Source: Sediminibacterium sp. (GTDB lineage Bacteria; Bacteroidota; Bacteroidia; B-17B0; Aurantibacillaceae). From it: a DNA stretch of 64,000 nucleotides. Under the pieces are notes generated by a model. That model was not told the DNA's origin and searched no databases. It saw only the letters and a program-made list of their open reading frames with translations. The DNA is taken from positions 29,483 to 93,482 of the forward strand of contig JASGCO010000015.1 of assembly GCA_030054095.1 (NCBI GenBank), written 5' to 3'. Position 1 is the first letter of the stretch. The number at the start of each line of letters is the position of its first letter. This document shows, in pieces, positions 34,956-45,212 of this stretch. Made by a program: the position numbers and the translations under genes.

Positions 34956-37900
34956 TTATTGTCCGTGACAGTTCTTGTATTTTTTACCACTACCACAAGG
35001 ACAAGGGTCATTACGGCCAATTTGTTTTTCAACACGCACTGGCTGTAATTTTGGTTTTTGTTTTTCCGCTTCTTCCTGTTCCGAACCAACTTCTTCGCGG
35101 CTTTCAGTTAAACGTTCTTTCTTTTCAACCGGCGCTTCCTGAGTAAAACGGGCTTGTTGCTCCACGTTTTGCTGAGGGCCTTCCTGTGGCAAACCTCCCT
35201 TCATTAAAAACTGAATCACGTCTTTATTAGTACGGATTACCATGTCTTTAAACAAATTGAACGATTCCAGTTTGTAAATCACTAATGGATCTTTTTGTTC
35301 CAGATGAGCATTTTGCACGCCTTGTTTTAAATCATCCAGTTCGCGCAAATGTTCTTTCCAGGCATCGTCAATCATGTGTAGTACAACACCTTTTTCGAAT
35401 GACAGAGCCAGTTCTCGGCCTTTGGTTTCAAACGCTTTTTTCAGATTGGCCATTACCTGTAAACCGCGTATGCCATCTGTAAATGGTGTGACAATATTTT
35501 CAAATGTATTATTCGGATTAGTGTACACGTCGCGTACTACCGGAAATACCATATCGCACAAACGTTGTGTTTTTTCATGGTAATGTTTCTGAGCGGCGTG
35601 GAACAATTCCTGAGCCAGATCGTCTTCTTTTTTGCTTGAAAAGTCCTGCTGACTTACGGGAGCTTCAATGCCAAATACTTTTACACATTCCAGGCCAAAC
35701 CCTTCATAATCTTTAGAGTCACGGTATTCCTGAACAATACTTTCCGCGGCTTCAAACATCATATTGGCAATATCTATGCTCAGCTTATCACCATACAGGG
35801 CATTACGGCGACGCTTATAAATAACGTCGCGTTGTGCATTCATTACATCATCGTATTCAATCAAACGCTTACGTGTACCAAAGTTATTCTCTTCCACTTT
35901 TTTCTGTGCCCGTTCAATGGATTTGGTAATCATGCTGTGCTGAATGACTTCGCCTTCTTTCAGTCCCATGCGATCCATCAGCGCGGCAATCCGCTCACTG
36001 CCAAACAAACGCATCAGGTTATCTTCCAGACTCACAAAAAACTGTGAACTACCCGGATCACCCTGACGTCCGGCACGACCACGTAACTGGCGATCAACAC
36101 GGCGACTTTCGTGGCGTTCGGTACCAATAATAGCCAAACCACCCGCTTCTTTTACACCAGGACCCAGTTTAATGTCGGTTCCGCGGCCTGCCATGTTAGT
36201 AGCAATGGTTACCGTTCCGGCCTGACCCGCTTCGGCAACGATATCTGCTTCTTTCTGATGCAATTTCGCATTCAGTACATTGTGTTTAATGTTACGGAGT
36301 TTAAGCATACGGCTTAGTAACTCTGAAATTTCCACGCTGGTGGTACCCACCAGAACAGGACGTCCTGCGGCAACCAGTTTTACTACCTCTTCAATTACCG
36401 CGTTATATTTCTCACGTTTGGTTTTATATACTAAATCCTGTTCATCTTTCCGTGAAATGGCACGATTTGTAGGTATTTCCACCACATCCAGCTTGTAAAT
36501 GTCCCAAAACTCCTGCGCCTCGGTGGTAGCTGTACCAGTCATCCCCGCCAGCTTATTGTACATACGGAAATAATTCTGCAGTGTAATAGTGGCGTAGGTT
36601 TGAGTGGCAGCTTCAATTTTTACATTTTCTTTGGCTTCAATGGCCTGATGCAAGCCATCGCTGTAACGACGCCCTTCCATGATACGGCCGGTTTGCTCAT
36701 CTACAATTTTTACCTGCCCGCCATCAATGACGTATTCTACATCTTTTTCAAAAACGGTGTAAGCTTTTAGTAATTGGTTAACCGTATGGATGCGTTCACT
36801 TTTTACGCTAAATTCGCGCATTACCACTTCCTTGGCGGCTAATTTATCTTTGCTTTCGGTTAAGGTCCGCTCAATTTCCGCAATTTCTTCTCCAACGTTC
36901 GGAATTACGAAAAACTTGGGATCGTCTGAGTTTCCGGTTAAAAAGTCAATACCTTTTTCGGTTAATTCAACGTGATTGTTTTTTTCTTCAATGGTGAAGT
37001 ACAATTCTACGTCAATCTTATGCATTTCCTTATTCTGGTCCTGCATGTAGTAATTTTCCGTTTTTTGTAATAACGCCCTTACGCCCTGCTCACTTAAAAA
37101 TTTAATTAAGGCCGAGTTCTTTGGTAAACCACGGTAAGCGCGTAACAGTGGAATCCCCGCTTCTTTTTCCTTACCTTCACTAAACAGGCGCTTGGCATCG
37201 GTAATGCAGGTTTGAATATATTGTTTCTGGGCGTTAACTATTTTTTCGATCCGTGGTTTATAATCATTAAACTCGTGCTTATCACCCTGAGGAGTTGGTC
37301 CGCTGATAATTAACGGTGTCCGGGCATCATCAATTAACACAGAATCCACCTCATCCACAATGGCAAAATTATGCTTACGTTGCACCAGTTCTTCTACCGA
37401 GCGGCTCATGTTGTCGCGCAGGTAGTCGAAACCAAATTCGTTATTGGTTCCATAAGTAATATCGCATAAATACGCGTTACGGCGTTCAATGGTATTAGGT
37501 TCGTGTTTATCAATGCAATCTACCGATAAACCGTGAAACTGAAATAAAGGCGCGTTCCATTCGCTATCCCGTTTAGCAAGGTAGTTATTCACCGTTACCA
37601 CATGCACCCCGCGTCCGGTTAAGGCGTTCAAAAATACCGGCAGAGTCGAAACCAGTGTTTTTCCTTCACCAGTAGCCATCTCCGATATCTTCCCCTGGTG
37701 GAGTACCATCCCGCCAATTAACTGTACATCGTAATGTACCATATTCCAGGTAATTTCGTTGCCAGCGGCTATCCATTTATTTTTCCAGTAGGCCTTGCCA
37801 TCGCGTATTTGCACGTGAGGGAAACTCTTTGCCATAAAATGGTCAAATTCACCGGCACTTACTTCTAATTCTTCATTGGTTGAAAAACGCCGGGCGGTTT

Positions 37901-38249
37901 CCTTAAGAATAGCAAAAGCTTCTGGTAGAATGGCAGTTAGAGCCTCTTCCAGTTTTTTGGTAATGTCCTTTTCTATATCATCAATGTCCTTATAAAGCCC
38001 TTCTTTTTCATCAACTTCCATGTCCAGGTTAGAGGCTATTTTAGACTGTATGGTCGCGATTTCATCTTTTTCTTTTTGAACACTTTCCTGAAGTTTTGCC
38101 TTCAGATCCTGAGTCTTTTGACGTAGCGCATCATTCGAAAGGCCAGACAGAGAATTAAAAATGCTGTTTATTTCAGCAACGATTGGTTCAAGGCTTTTAA
38201 CGTCTTTTTCACTCTTCGTGCCAAAAAATTTTTTAAGAAAATCAAACAT
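34956..38249 (-). CDS. secA: Preprotein translocase ATPase SecA
   Basis: Motor of the Sec secretion pathway, 1097 residues. It shows the Walker A MATGEGKTLVSTLP, the DEAD-like VDEVDSVLIDDARTPLIISG, the peptide-crosslinking region, TNMAGRGTDIKL, the RGRAGRQGDPGSSQFF motif and the C-terminal zinc-binding SEC-C motif CPCGSGKKYKNCHG. It is longer than E. coli SecA (901), with insertions in the first nucleotide-binding fold (about 330-450), a Bacteroidota trait. A 7-of-8 promoter box (TACCTTTA) lies just upstream on the minus strand, and birA ends 57 bp upstream. Confidence 0.98.
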   Translation of the reverse strand: MFDFLKKFFGTKSEKDVKSLEPIVAEINSIFNSLSGLSNDALRQKTQDLKAKLQESVQKEKDEIATIQSKIASNLDMEVDEKEGLYKDIDDIEKDITKKLEEALTAILPEAFAILKETARRFSTNEELEVSAGEFDHFMAKSFPHVQIRDGKAYWKNKWIAAGNEITWNMVHYDVQLIGGMVLHQGKISEMATGEGKTLVSTLPVFLNALTGRGVHVVTVNNYLAKRDSEWNAPLFQFHGLSVDCIDKHEPNTIERRNAYLCDITYGTNNEFGFDYLRDNMSRSVEELVQRKHNFAIVDEVDSVLIDDARTPLIISGPTPQGDKHEFNDYKPRIEKIVNAQKQYIQTCITDAKRLFSEGKEKEAGIPLLRAYRGLPKNSALIKFLSEQGVRALLQKTENYYMQDQNKEMHKIDVELYFTIEEKNNHVELTEKGIDFLTGNSDDPKFFVIPNVGEEIAEIERTLTESKDKLAAKEVVMREFSVKSERIHTVNQLLKAYTVFEKDVEYVIDGGQVKIVDEQTGRIMEGRRYSDGLHQAIEAKENVKIEAATQTYATITLQNYFRMYNKLAGMTGTATTEAQEFWDIYKLDVVEIPTNRAISRKDEQDLVYKTKREKYNAVIEEVVKLVAAGRPVLVGTTSVEISELLSRMLKLRNIKHNVLNAKLHQKEADIVAEAGQAGTVTIATNMAGRGTDIKLGPGVKEAGGLAIIGTERHESRRVDRQLRGRAGRQGDPGSSQFFVSLEDNLMRLFGSERIAALMDRMGLKEGEVIQHSMITKSIERAQKKVEENNFGTRKRLIEYDDVMNAQRDVIYKRRRNALYGDKLSIDIANMMFEAAESIVQEYRDSKDYEGFGLECVKVFGIEAPVSQQDFSSKKEDDLAQELFHAAQKHYHEKTQRLCDMVFPVVRDVYTNPNNTFENIVTPFTDGIRGLQVMANLKKAFETKGRELALSFEKGVVLHMIDDAWKEHLRELDDLKQGVQNAHLEQKDPLVIYKLESFNLFKDMVIRTNKDVIQFLMKGGLPQEGPQQNVEQQARFTQEAPVEKKERLTESREEVGSEQEEAEKQKPKLQPVRVEKQIGRNDPCPCGSGKKYKNCHGQ

Positions 38250-38305
38250 ACTCCGTATAATTTATAAGGGATTAAAGGTAATAAAAAGAAAGAATATATA
38301 GCGTT

Positions 38306-39073
38306 TCAGGAGGTAAGCTTTAACCATTTTATCTGTTTTACATCAAACAGATAAGTGTTGCCGCCTCTATCCGATAAGTTTATACGTCCGTCTTCTGTTA
38401 CTGCTTCAAAAAACAGGCTTAGCGGCATACCTTCTACTTCCACGTTAATCCAACTCTTTAATCCGAACAGAAAAAACGCGTAGTTTTCATTGATGCTGTT
38501 AAACGACTTATTCTTTAATTGCAGGTAGTAGCCTTCAAAAGCTGTGCAAAAGTAGCGGATAGCTAACATAATGTCATGGTCTTGGCCAGTACACGACTTT
38601 ATGGATGTAGCATTTAGTCCATCGGAAAAGGAGGTTTGATTTATGTTAAGCCCTATGCCTGCTACTGACCACGACAATTGCCTTCCGGATAAAACATTTT
38701 CGATAAGAACGCCTGCTATTTTTTTACCATTTACCAAAATGTCATTAGGCCATTTTATTTTAATGTCAAAATGACCCGTATTCAGGAAATACGCCAACAC
38801 GTCATATAAAGCTAAAGCAGCGCACTTACTTAAATAAAATAGCTGGTTTTCGTTGAGGAAAGCAGGTTTTACAATCAGGCTAAAGGTAGCGTTTTGCCCA
38901 GCCACAGCGTTCCACAGGTTTCCCCTTTGCCCGCGTCCTTTGGTTTGATGTTTGGCACTGATCAGTGTCCCTTCGGTCAGGTTAACGTTCTTTAACAAGG
39001 ATATGGCATACGAATTGGTACTATCCACTTCATCCAGATGAATGTGATTTTGACCTATAAATAATGTATCCAT
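38306..39073 (-). CDS. birA: Biotin-[acetyl-CoA carboxylase] ligase
   Basis: A 255-residue enzyme that activates biotin with ATP and attaches it to AccB, the gene for which is 3 kb away. It has the BPL signature EVDSTNSYA, the glycine-rich biotin loop KGRGQRGNLWNA, and KIKWPNDILVNGKKIAGVLIEN with the catalytic lysine. There is no N-terminal DNA-binding domain, so it is a group I ligase and not a transcriptional repressor. It may be co-transcribed with secA downstream and is divergent from rsfS. Confidence 0.93.
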   Translation of the reverse strand: MDTLFIGQNHIHLDEVDSTNSYAISLLKNVNLTEGTLISAKHQTKGRGQRGNLWNAVAGQNATFSLIVKPAFLNENQLFYLSKCAALALYDVLAYFLNTGHFDIKIKWPNDILVNGKKIAGVLIENVLSGRQLSWSVAGIGLNINQTSFSDGLNATSIKSCTGQDHDIMLAIRYFCTAFEGYYLQLKNKSFNSINENYAFFLFGLKSWINVEVEGMPLSLFFEAVTEDGRINLSDRGGNTYLFDVKQIKWLKLTS

Positions 39074-39087
39074 TTACCCAAAAAGGT

Positions 39088-39095
39088 TAAATTTG
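39088..39095 (+). promoter_or_regulatory. -7 element for rsfS-ftsH
   Basis: TAAATTTG fits TAnnTTTG. It lies 72 bp before the rsfS ATG; the -33 region has only a weak match. Confidence 0.5.
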
Positions 39096-39135
39096 TCAGT
39101 TAATCTAAAAGATACCTTTTCTGTAAAAAGGCATC

Positions 39136-39143
39136 CAAAGTTA
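39136..39143 (-). promoter_or_regulatory. -7 element for birA
   Basis: TAACTTTG on the minus strand fits TAnnTTTG, 62 bp before the birA start. With the rsfS element at 39088-39095 it would make divergent transcripts whose 5' ends overlap. Confidence 0.45.
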
Positions 39144-39167
39144 AGACAAGATTTTTGATAAGGCTAT

Positions 39168-39704
39168 ATGGCAAAAAAAGTTGTAAAAAAAACTGCAGCA
39201 AAAAAAGCAGTTAAGAAAGCGGCTCCTAAAAAGGCGGCAAAAAAAGTAACAAAAAAGGTGATCAGTGATAAGGAGCGGGAGCAACGGGCAGCCAATCTTA
39301 TTGCCAATAGTGAAAAAAAGACAAAAGCGAAGCGTCCTAAGAAGAAGGCATCGCCGCAGCAAACCTCTTCACTTCTGGATGCGATTATTGATGGAATGCA
39401 GGACAGAAAGGCCAAAAACATTACCGTAATGGATTTGCAGAAGATAGATAGCAGGGTTTGTGACTACTACGTTATTTGTGATGCAGATAGTAAAACCCAC
39501 GTAAGTTCGATTGCCGATTCAGTAGAAGAAATGGTCTTAAACAAAACAAAAGAAAAAGCGTTTCATAGCGAAGGACATCAAAATGCCGAATGGATACTGG
39601 TTGATTATATCAATATTGTGGTTCATGTTTTTCTTAAAGAGATACGTGATTTTTACGCTATTGAAGATTTGTGGGGAGACGCGGATATTAAAGTGATAGA
39701 ATAA
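39168..39704 (+). CDS. rsfS: Ribosomal silencing factor RsfS with lysine-rich histone-like N-terminal tail
   Basis: Residues 67-178 are a full RsfS/DUF143 domain (SLLDAIIDGMQDRKAKNITVMDL, DYYVICDADSKTHVSSIAD, AEWILVDYINIVVHVFLKEIRDFYAIEDLWGDA). RsfS binds ribosomal protein L14 and blocks subunit joining in starved cells. Residues 1-66 are an extra Lys/Ala tail: 22 lysines in the first 60 residues and no acidic residue in the first 30, with KKAAKK-type repeats like histone H1 or HU tails. The first methionine after position 1 is inside the RsfS domain and the promoter box is upstream, so the tail is part of the protein. It lies 29 bp before ftsH. Confidence 0.92.
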   Translation: MAKKVVKKTAAKKAVKKAAPKKAAKKVTKKVISDKEREQRAANLIANSEKKTKAKRPKKKASPQQTSSLLDAIIDGMQDRKAKNITVMDLQKIDSRVCDYYVICDADSKTHVSSIADSVEEMVLNKTKEKAFHSEGHQNAEWILVDYINIVVHVFLKEIRDFYAIEDLWGDADIKVIE

Positions 39705-39733
39705 CATTAAACGATACGATTTAAAACAGAAGC

Positions 39734-41818
39734 ATGAGCCAACAACAGGAACCAACAAATAATCAACAGCAAAAACCCTCGGCGGAAGAAGAGCGCAGGA
39801 AGCAGTTTGAACGGATGAAGGAACGTTTTTCTAAGGCTGGTGGAAACGGCGGGGCTAAAGGACCCAATAGCGGAAACAATTTCTATTGGATTTACGGCCT
39901 TGTTATTGTGGCCTTATTAATTGTGACATTTTACGGCAGTAATCTGGGTTCACGGATAGAGGAAACCAGTCAAACCCATTTTGAACAGCAGATGCTGGCT
40001 ACCGGTGATGTGGTGGATATTAATATTGTTAACCAAAAGGATGCATATATAAGTATTAATACAGACAGTCTTATAAAATGTAACCGTTACAAAGATGAAA
40101 AATCGGGGAAGCCACGTTTTCCGGATGCCCGTTACAAAGGCCCTCACTTTAAAATCAGTGTGCCAAATGTAGAAGATTTTATGCGTAGGGTCGAAAAGGT
40201 GCAAATGGACGCTAATATTCCGAAAGAACGGCAAATTTATCCGCGAAGCACGGAGGAAACCAGTTGGATGAGCGAACTAAGCTGGGTTATTCCGATTCTG
40301 ATAATGGTTATCCTCTGGATTGTGATGATGCGCCGGATGAGCGGTGGTTCAGGCGGTCCGGGCCAGATTTTTAATATCGGAAAATCGAAGGCGGTGCTTT
40401 TTGATAAAGATACCAATGTAAATGTTACGTTTGATGATGTGGCGGGTTTAGATGGCGCAAAAATTGAAATTAAAGAAATAGTGGATTTTCTTAAGAATCC
40501 CAAAAAATACACCGATTTGGGAGCTAAAATCCCAAAAGGTGCCTTATTGGTAGGCCCTCCGGGTACGGGTAAAACCTTACTGGCAAAAGCGGTGGCGGGT
40601 GAAGCAAAAGTGCCTTTCTTCTCGCTGAGCGGTAGTGATTTTGTGGAGATGTTTGTGGGAGTTGGTGCCAGCCGTGTACGGGATTTATTCAGCAACGCCA
40701 AAGCCAAAGCACCGTGTATTATTTTTATTGATGAGATTGATGCCATTGGCCGTGCCCGAGGTAAAAGTATAAATGCCGGGGCGAATGATGAACGTGAAAA
40801 TACCCTTAATCAGTTGTTAACCGAAATGGATGGTTTTGGAACCAACAGTGGTGTTATTATTCTGGCAGCTACAAACCGGGCAGATATTCTGGATCGCGCG
40901 TTGATGCGTGCCGGACGTTTTGACCGCCAAATCTATGTGGATATGCCGGATATGAACGAACGTAAGGAGATTTTTCAGGTGCACTTAAAACGTATTAAAA
41001 TAGACGCTTCTGTAGATATTGACTTTCTGGCGCGTCAAACGCCTGGTTTCAGCGGGGCCGATATTGCCAATATTTGTAACGAAGCCGCACTTATTGCTGC
41101 CCGTGCCAATAAAAAACAGGTTGAAAAACAGGATTTTCTGGATGCGGTAGATCGTATCATTGCCGGTTTGGAGAAAAAGAACAAAATTATTACCCCTCAT
41201 GAAAAACGGGTTATAGCGTTCCACGAAGCCGGACACGCTACGGTAAGCTGGATGCTGGAGCATGCCAGTCCTCTGGTAAAAGTAACCATTGTACCAAGAG
41301 GCCGGTCTTTGGGAGCAGCCTGGTATTTGCCCGAAGAGCGTCAGATTACCACTTCGGAACAGATAATGGATGAAATGTGCGCTGCTCTAGGTGGGCGCGC
41401 GGCGGAAGAGATTATATTTGGTAAAGTCAGTACCGGCGCACTCAGTGATCTGGAGAAGATTACCAAACAGGCCTACGCCAGCATTGTTTACTATGGCTTA
41501 AACGAGAAGGTAGGTAATATCAGTTATTACGATAGCAGTGGCCAAAGTGAATATTCATTTGGCAAGCCATATAGTGAGAATACGGCGAAAACCATTGATG
41601 AAGAGGTTAAAAAAATGGTAGATGTTGCCTATGCCCGTACGAAACAGATTTTAACCAGTAACAAAGAGAAATTGACTTTACTGGCTGAGAAATTGCTCGA
41701 AAAAGAGGTTATATTTAAGGAAGACCTTGAAGAGATATTTGGTAAACGCCCATTTGATAAACAGGAAGAGAAATCGGAGGCGGTAATTCCTCCCCCTCCA
41801 GCCAATACAATTATTTAA
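39734..41818 (+). CDS. ftsH: ATP-dependent zinc metalloprotease FtsH
   Basis: Membrane-bound AAA+ protease of 694 residues degrading misfolded and regulatory membrane proteins. A Gln-rich cytoplasmic start is followed by membrane helices at about 54-72 and 178-196. The AAA domain has Walker A 274-281 (GPPGTGKT), Walker [13 protein letters not shown] and the second region of homology ending [10 protein letters not shown]. The protease site is HEAGH at 497-501, with a third zinc ligand Asp in the ALSDLEKIT segment. The rsfS-ftsH pair is common in Bacteroidota. A terminator follows directly. Confidence 0.98.
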   Translation: MSQQQEPTNNQQQKPSAEEERRKQFERMKERFSKAGGNGGAKGPNSGNNFYWIYGLVIVALLIVTFYGSNLGSRIEETSQTHFEQQMLATGDVVDINIVNQKDAYISINTDSLIKCNRYKDEKSGKPRFPDARYKGPHFKISVPNVEDFMRRVEKVQMDANIPKERQIYPRSTEETSWMSELSWVIPILIMVILWIVMMRRMSGGSGGPGQIFNIGKSKAVLFDKDTNVNVTFDDVAGLDGAKIEIKEIVDFLKNPKKYTDLGAKIPKGALLVGPPGTGKTLLAKAVAGEAKVPFFSLSGSDFVEMFVGVGASRVRDLFSNAKAKAPCIIFIDEIDAIGRARGKSINAGANDERENTLNQLLTEMDGFGTNSGVIILAATNRADILDRALMRAGRFDRQIYVDMPDMNERKEIFQVHLKRIKIDASVDIDFLARQTPGFSGADIANICNEAALIAARANKKQVEKQDFLDAVDRIIAGLEKKNKIITPHEKRVIAFHEAGHATVSWMLEHASPLVKVTIVPRGRSLGAAWYLPEERQITTSEQIMDEMCAALGGRAAEEIIFGKVSTGALSDLEKITKQAYASIVYYGLNEKVGNISYYDSSGQSEYSFGKPYSENTAKTIDEEVKKMVDVAYARTKQILTSNKEKLTLLAEKLLEKEVIFKEDLEEIFGKRPFDKQEEKSEAVIPPPPANTII

Positions 41819-41833
41819 AGAACTACAAACGTT

Positions 41834-41861
41834 AAAACCCTTCAAAAAAATGAAGGGTTTT
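41834..41861 (+). terminator. Rho-independent terminator after ftsH
   Basis: AAAACCCTTCA / TGAAGGGTTTT stem, 15 bp after the stop codon. Confidence 0.85.
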
Positions 41862-42029
41862 CTGTTTAAATTGGCTTGCACATATTTATGGCTGCCCAAT
41901 AAACCAGGTAATTGATATTTATTTTGGTTTTTGGGTAAAATTCGCCGAAAAGGCAGTTTTATGACTTAAAAATGGCTTTTTAGATAAAAAAACCAGAAAA
42001 AAAAGGCTTTTTTTCAAAAAAAATACTGT

Positions 42030-42037
42030 TACTTTTG
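42030..42037 (+). promoter_or_regulatory. -7 element for accB
   Basis: TACTTTTG fits TAnnTTTG, 26 bp before the accB ATG. Upstream is a T-run at the -33 position and several AAAAGGCTTTT-like stretches. Confidence 0.55.
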
Positions 42038-42063
42038 CGCTCTAACTAACTAAATCTTTAAAA

Positions 42064-42570
42064 ATGAAATTAAACGAAATTCAAGATCTTATAAAGTTTG
42101 TTTCCAAAAGTGGTGTAAGCGAAGTAGAACTGGAAACTAAAGAGATTAAAATCGTTATCAGAACACCGAAAACAGTTCCTCCGGTTGTTATGCAGGCCGC
42201 TCCGGTATTGCCTGCTGCGGTAGCCGCTGCGCCTGTTGCTCAGGCTGTTCAAACTGCGGTGCCGGTTAACACGCCAACAGCACCGGTTAACCCTCCCGCA
42301 TCTAATGCTGCTGCCAATGAGGACAGCAAATACATTGCCATTAAATCTCCGATGATCGGTACCTTCTACCGTTCCGCGGGTCCCGATAAACCAGCTTTTG
42401 TAAATGTTGGCGATGAAATTACAGCCGGTAAAACGGTATGTATTATTGAAGCCATGAAGTTATTCAACGAAATTGAAAGTGATATTAAAGGTAAGATTGT
42501 TAAGGTGTTGGTAAATGATGCCACACCGGTTGAATACGATCAGCCTTTGTTTCTGGTTGACCCTTCATAA
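42064..42570 (+). CDS. accB: Biotin carboxyl carrier protein of acetyl-CoA carboxylase
   Basis: A 168-residue carrier that moves CO2 between biotin carboxylase and carboxyltransferase in the first step of fatty-acid synthesis. An N-terminal helical segment (1-40) is followed by a mobile Ala/Pro/Val linker (about 41-85) and the biotinyl domain with IEAMKLFNEIES; K132 is the biotinylation site and a target of BirA. It is followed 113 bp later by accC on the same strand. Confidence 0.96.
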   Translation: MKLNEIQDLIKFVSKSGVSEVELETKEIKIVIRTPKTVPPVVMQAAPVLPAAVAAAPVAQAVQTAVPVNTPTAPVNPPASNAAANEDSKYIAIKSPMIGTFYRSAGPDKPAFVNVGDEITAGKTVCIIEAMKLFNEIESDIKGKIVKVLVNDATPVEYDQPLFLVDPS

Positions 42571-42683
42571 TATAAATGAAATTACTAAAATGTAGGTGTT
42601 CTCTGTAATCGTGTTATTACTAGAAGACGGCTGCATTTAGCCTGTACTCAGGAAAATCATTTTAACATTTAAAACTTAAAGCA

Positions 42684-44024
42684 ATGTTTAAAAAAATACT
42701 AATTGCTAACCGCGGCGAAATCGCTTTACGTGTTATTCGCACCTGTCATGAGATGGGTATCAAGACGGTTGCCGTTTATTCTACCGCTGATAAAGATTCT
42801 TTGCACGTTAAGTTTGCAGACGAAGCGGTTTGCATCGGACCTCCACCCAGCAAGGATAGTTACCTCAACATGGCTAATATTATAGCCGCTGCTGAAATTA
42901 CAAATGCTGATGCTATTCACCCCGGATATGGCTTTTTAAGTGAAAATGCTAAATTCAGTGAGATTTGCCGTCAGAATAATATCAAATTTATTGGTGCCAG
43001 CCCGGAGATGATTAACGCTATGGGCGATAAAAGTAATGCCAAGGATACGATGAAAAAATGCGGGGTGCCAACAATCCCCGGATCGGAAGGCTTACTAAAG
43101 GATGTAGATGAGGCGAGAGAAGTGGCGGCTATTATCAAATATCCGGTTATTATCAAAGCTACCGCCGGAGGCGGTGGAAGAGGTATGCGTATTATCTGGA
43201 AAGAGGAAGATTTGCCGGCAGCCTGGGATAGTGCTACGCAGGAAGCAACCGCTGCATTTGGCAACGGGGCGCTTTATATGGAGAAGTACATCGAAGAACC
43301 GCGACACATCGAAATTCAGATTGTGGGCGATCAGTATGGGAAAGCCTGTCACTTAAGTGAACGCGATTGTTCGGTACAGCGCCGCCATCAAAAATTGGTA
43401 GAGGAAACCCCTTCGCCTTTTATGACCCCGGAATTACGCGATGCAATGGGAGATGCAGCCGTTAAGGCAGCGTTGGCCATTAGTTATGAAGGAGTAGGGA
43501 CAGTAGAGTTTCTGGTGGATAAGCACCGTAATTTCTACTTTATGGAGATGAATACACGTATTCAGGTAGAGCATCCCATTACAGAAGAAGTGATAGATTA
43601 TGATTTAATTCGCGAACAGATTCTTGTAGCCAGTGGTGTTCCTATTTCAGGGAAAAACTATTACCCGCAGTTACATGCTATCGAATGCCGCATTAATGCC
43701 GAAAATCCGTTTATGAATTTTGCACCAAGTCCTGGTAAAATTACCACTCTGCATACGCCGGGTGGGCATGGCGTGCGTGTTGATTCACATGTGTACAGTG
43801 GTTATACCATTCCGCCTAATTACGATAGTATGGTGGGTAAGTTGATTACCGTAGCACAAACCCGTGAAGAGGCTATTGCCAAAATGCAAAGAGCATTAAG
43901 TGAATATGTAATCGAAGGGGTAAAAACTACTATTCCGTTCCATCTTAAATTAATGCAAAACGAGGATTTTAAAAAAGGGAACTATACCACCAAATTTTTA
44001 GAGACCTGGGATTTTAAATCCTGA
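42684..44024 (+). CDS. accC: Biotin carboxylase subunit of acetyl-CoA carboxylase
   Basis: A 446-residue ATP-grasp enzyme that carboxylates the biotin on AccB. It begins [20 protein letters not shown] and has the glycine-rich ATP loop [41 protein letters not shown] and [17 protein letters not shown]. Full length for the family. It is in the usual accBC pair, closed by a terminator. Confidence 0.97.
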   Translation: MFKKILIANRGEIALRVIRTCHEMGIKTVAVYSTADKDSLHVKFADEAVCIGPPPSKDSYLNMANIIAAAEITNADAIHPGYGFLSENAKFSEICRQNNIKFIGASPEMINAMGDKSNAKDTMKKCGVPTIPGSEGLLKDVDEAREVAAIIKYPVIIKATAGGGGRGMRIIWKEEDLPAAWDSATQEATAAFGNGALYMEKYIEEPRHIEIQIVGDQYGKACHLSERDCSVQRRHQKLVEETPSPFMTPELRDAMGDAAVKAALAISYEGVGTVEFLVDKHRNFYFMEMNTRIQVEHPITEEVIDYDLIREQILVASGVPISGKNYYPQLHAIECRINAENPFMNFAPSPGKITTLHTPGGHGVRVDSHVYSGYTIPPNYDSMVGKLITVAQTREEAIAKMQRALSEYVIEGVKTTIPFHLKLMQNEDFKKGNYTTKFLETWDFKS

Positions 44025-44051
44025 TAAACAGGCTATTAAAGAATATTTCAC

Positions 44052-44080
44052 CAACCTGCCTAAAAAATTTAGGCAGGTTG
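44052..44080 (+). terminator. Rho-independent terminator after accC
   Basis: CAACCTGCCTA / TAGGCAGGTTG stem followed by TTTGTTTTTG, 27 bp after the stop. Confidence 0.88.
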
Positions 44081-44111
44081 TTTGTTTTTGTATCAATATA
44101 ACTTATTTTTG
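44081..44111 (+). promoter_or_regulatory. Promoter of the flavin reductase gene
   Basis: TTTG at 44081-44084, 19-bp spacer, TATTTTTG at 44104-44111: an exact match to the Bacteroidota consensus. The -33 TTTG is also the first part of the accC terminator's T tract. Confidence 0.72.
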
Positions 44112-44178
44112 AATTTCAAGTAAAGAAGAAACCGGAACAAAAAATAAACTAAACTGTTGTAGATAGAAACATCCTCCT

Positions 44179-45036
44179 ATGATAACACTTGATCCTTCCA
44201 AATTAACAGTGCCTGTACTGCAAAAGTATCTTCAAAACAGTATTGCGCCTCGCCCTATATGTTTTGCCAGTACGGTAGATAAGGAAGGAAGACCGAATCT
44301 GGCGCCTTTCAGTTTTTTTAATATATTTTCATCCAATCCGCCTATCGCGGTTTTTTCACCGGCTTTGAGCGGAAGAACAGGCGCGCCTAAAGATACCCTG
44401 TTAAATGTACAAGATGTGCCGGAAGTGGTGATTAATCTTGTAGATTACAAAATGGTGCATCAGATGAGTCTGGCAAGTAGCCCGTTTCAGCGTGGGGTAA
44501 ACGAGTTTATTAAAGCCGGATTTACGCCAATAGCGTCTGATCTGATTAAACCGTATCGCGTAAAAGAGAGTCCGGTGCAACTGGAGTGCAGGGTTAAGGA
44601 TATCATAGCGCTTGGTGATAAAGGAGGTGCCGGAAATCTTGTGATCTGCGAAATAGTGAAAATTCACATACTAAAAGAAGTATTGAATGCTGATCAGCAG
44701 ATTGATACGCGTAAAATAGATCTGGTGGCGCGAATGGGTGATAATTGGTATTGCCGTGCCAATGGTGATGCGCTGTTTGAGGTGCAAAAACCCATTACCA
44801 CCATCGGAATAGGAATAGATCAGTTGCCTGATCACATCCGCAATAGTCATGTGCTGAGTGGAAATAATCTGGGTTTATTGGCCAGTGTGGAAGAAATTCC
44901 ATCCAAAGAGGAGGCTGATGTGTTTAATTCGGGATTAAAGCCCTTCCGGTCAGCAGAGGCAAGGCAGTTATACGCTAAAACTCTATTGGAACAGGATAAG
45001 GTAAAAGAGGCCTGGTTGATTTTATTGGGAGAATAA
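44179..45036 (+). CDS. Flavin reductase / flavoredoxin family protein
   Basis: A 285-residue FMN-binding split-barrel protein. The barrel spans about 10-210, with IAPRPICFASTVDKEGRPNLAPFSFFNIFSSNPPI binding the flavin and GRTGAPKDTLLNV following. The C-terminal 75 residues form a helical extension not seen in short flavin reductases. It probably reduces FMN or acts as an electron carrier; its partner is unknown and the neighbours give no clue. It has its own promoter. Confidence 0.85.
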   Translation: MITLDPSKLTVPVLQKYLQNSIAPRPICFASTVDKEGRPNLAPFSFFNIFSSNPPIAVFSPALSGRTGAPKDTLLNVQDVPEVVINLVDYKMVHQMSLASSPFQRGVNEFIKAGFTPIASDLIKPYRVKESPVQLECRVKDIIALGDKGGAGNLVICEIVKIHILKEVLNADQQIDTRKIDLVARMGDNWYCRANGDALFEVQKPITTIGIGIDQLPDHIRNSHVLSGNNLGLLASVEEIPSKEEADVFNSGLKPFRSAEARQLYAKTLLEQDKVKEAWLILLGE

Positions 45037-45212
45037 AGGCCGGAAAAGGGACTCACTTGTTGAAATGTAAAAGAAATTGTCAGAATTTTTTAGAAAAACA
45101 GCCGTTTATTATTGATTATCTTTAACAAGACAACTTGTTGTAAAAAACGTGCTGTTTGTTAATATGGTTTTATTAAAACCAATTCAGAAGTAAAAAATAA
45201 AATAAATATAAC

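Noticed and set aside
38306..39073. BirA as biotin-responsive repressor
   Set aside because: No N-terminal helix-turn-helix; the protein begins at the catalytic domain.
41935..42020. AAAAGGCTTTT-like repeats before accB as a fatty-acid regulator site
   Set aside because: Short, low-complexity A/T runs with GGC; not a convincing palindrome or consistent spacing.
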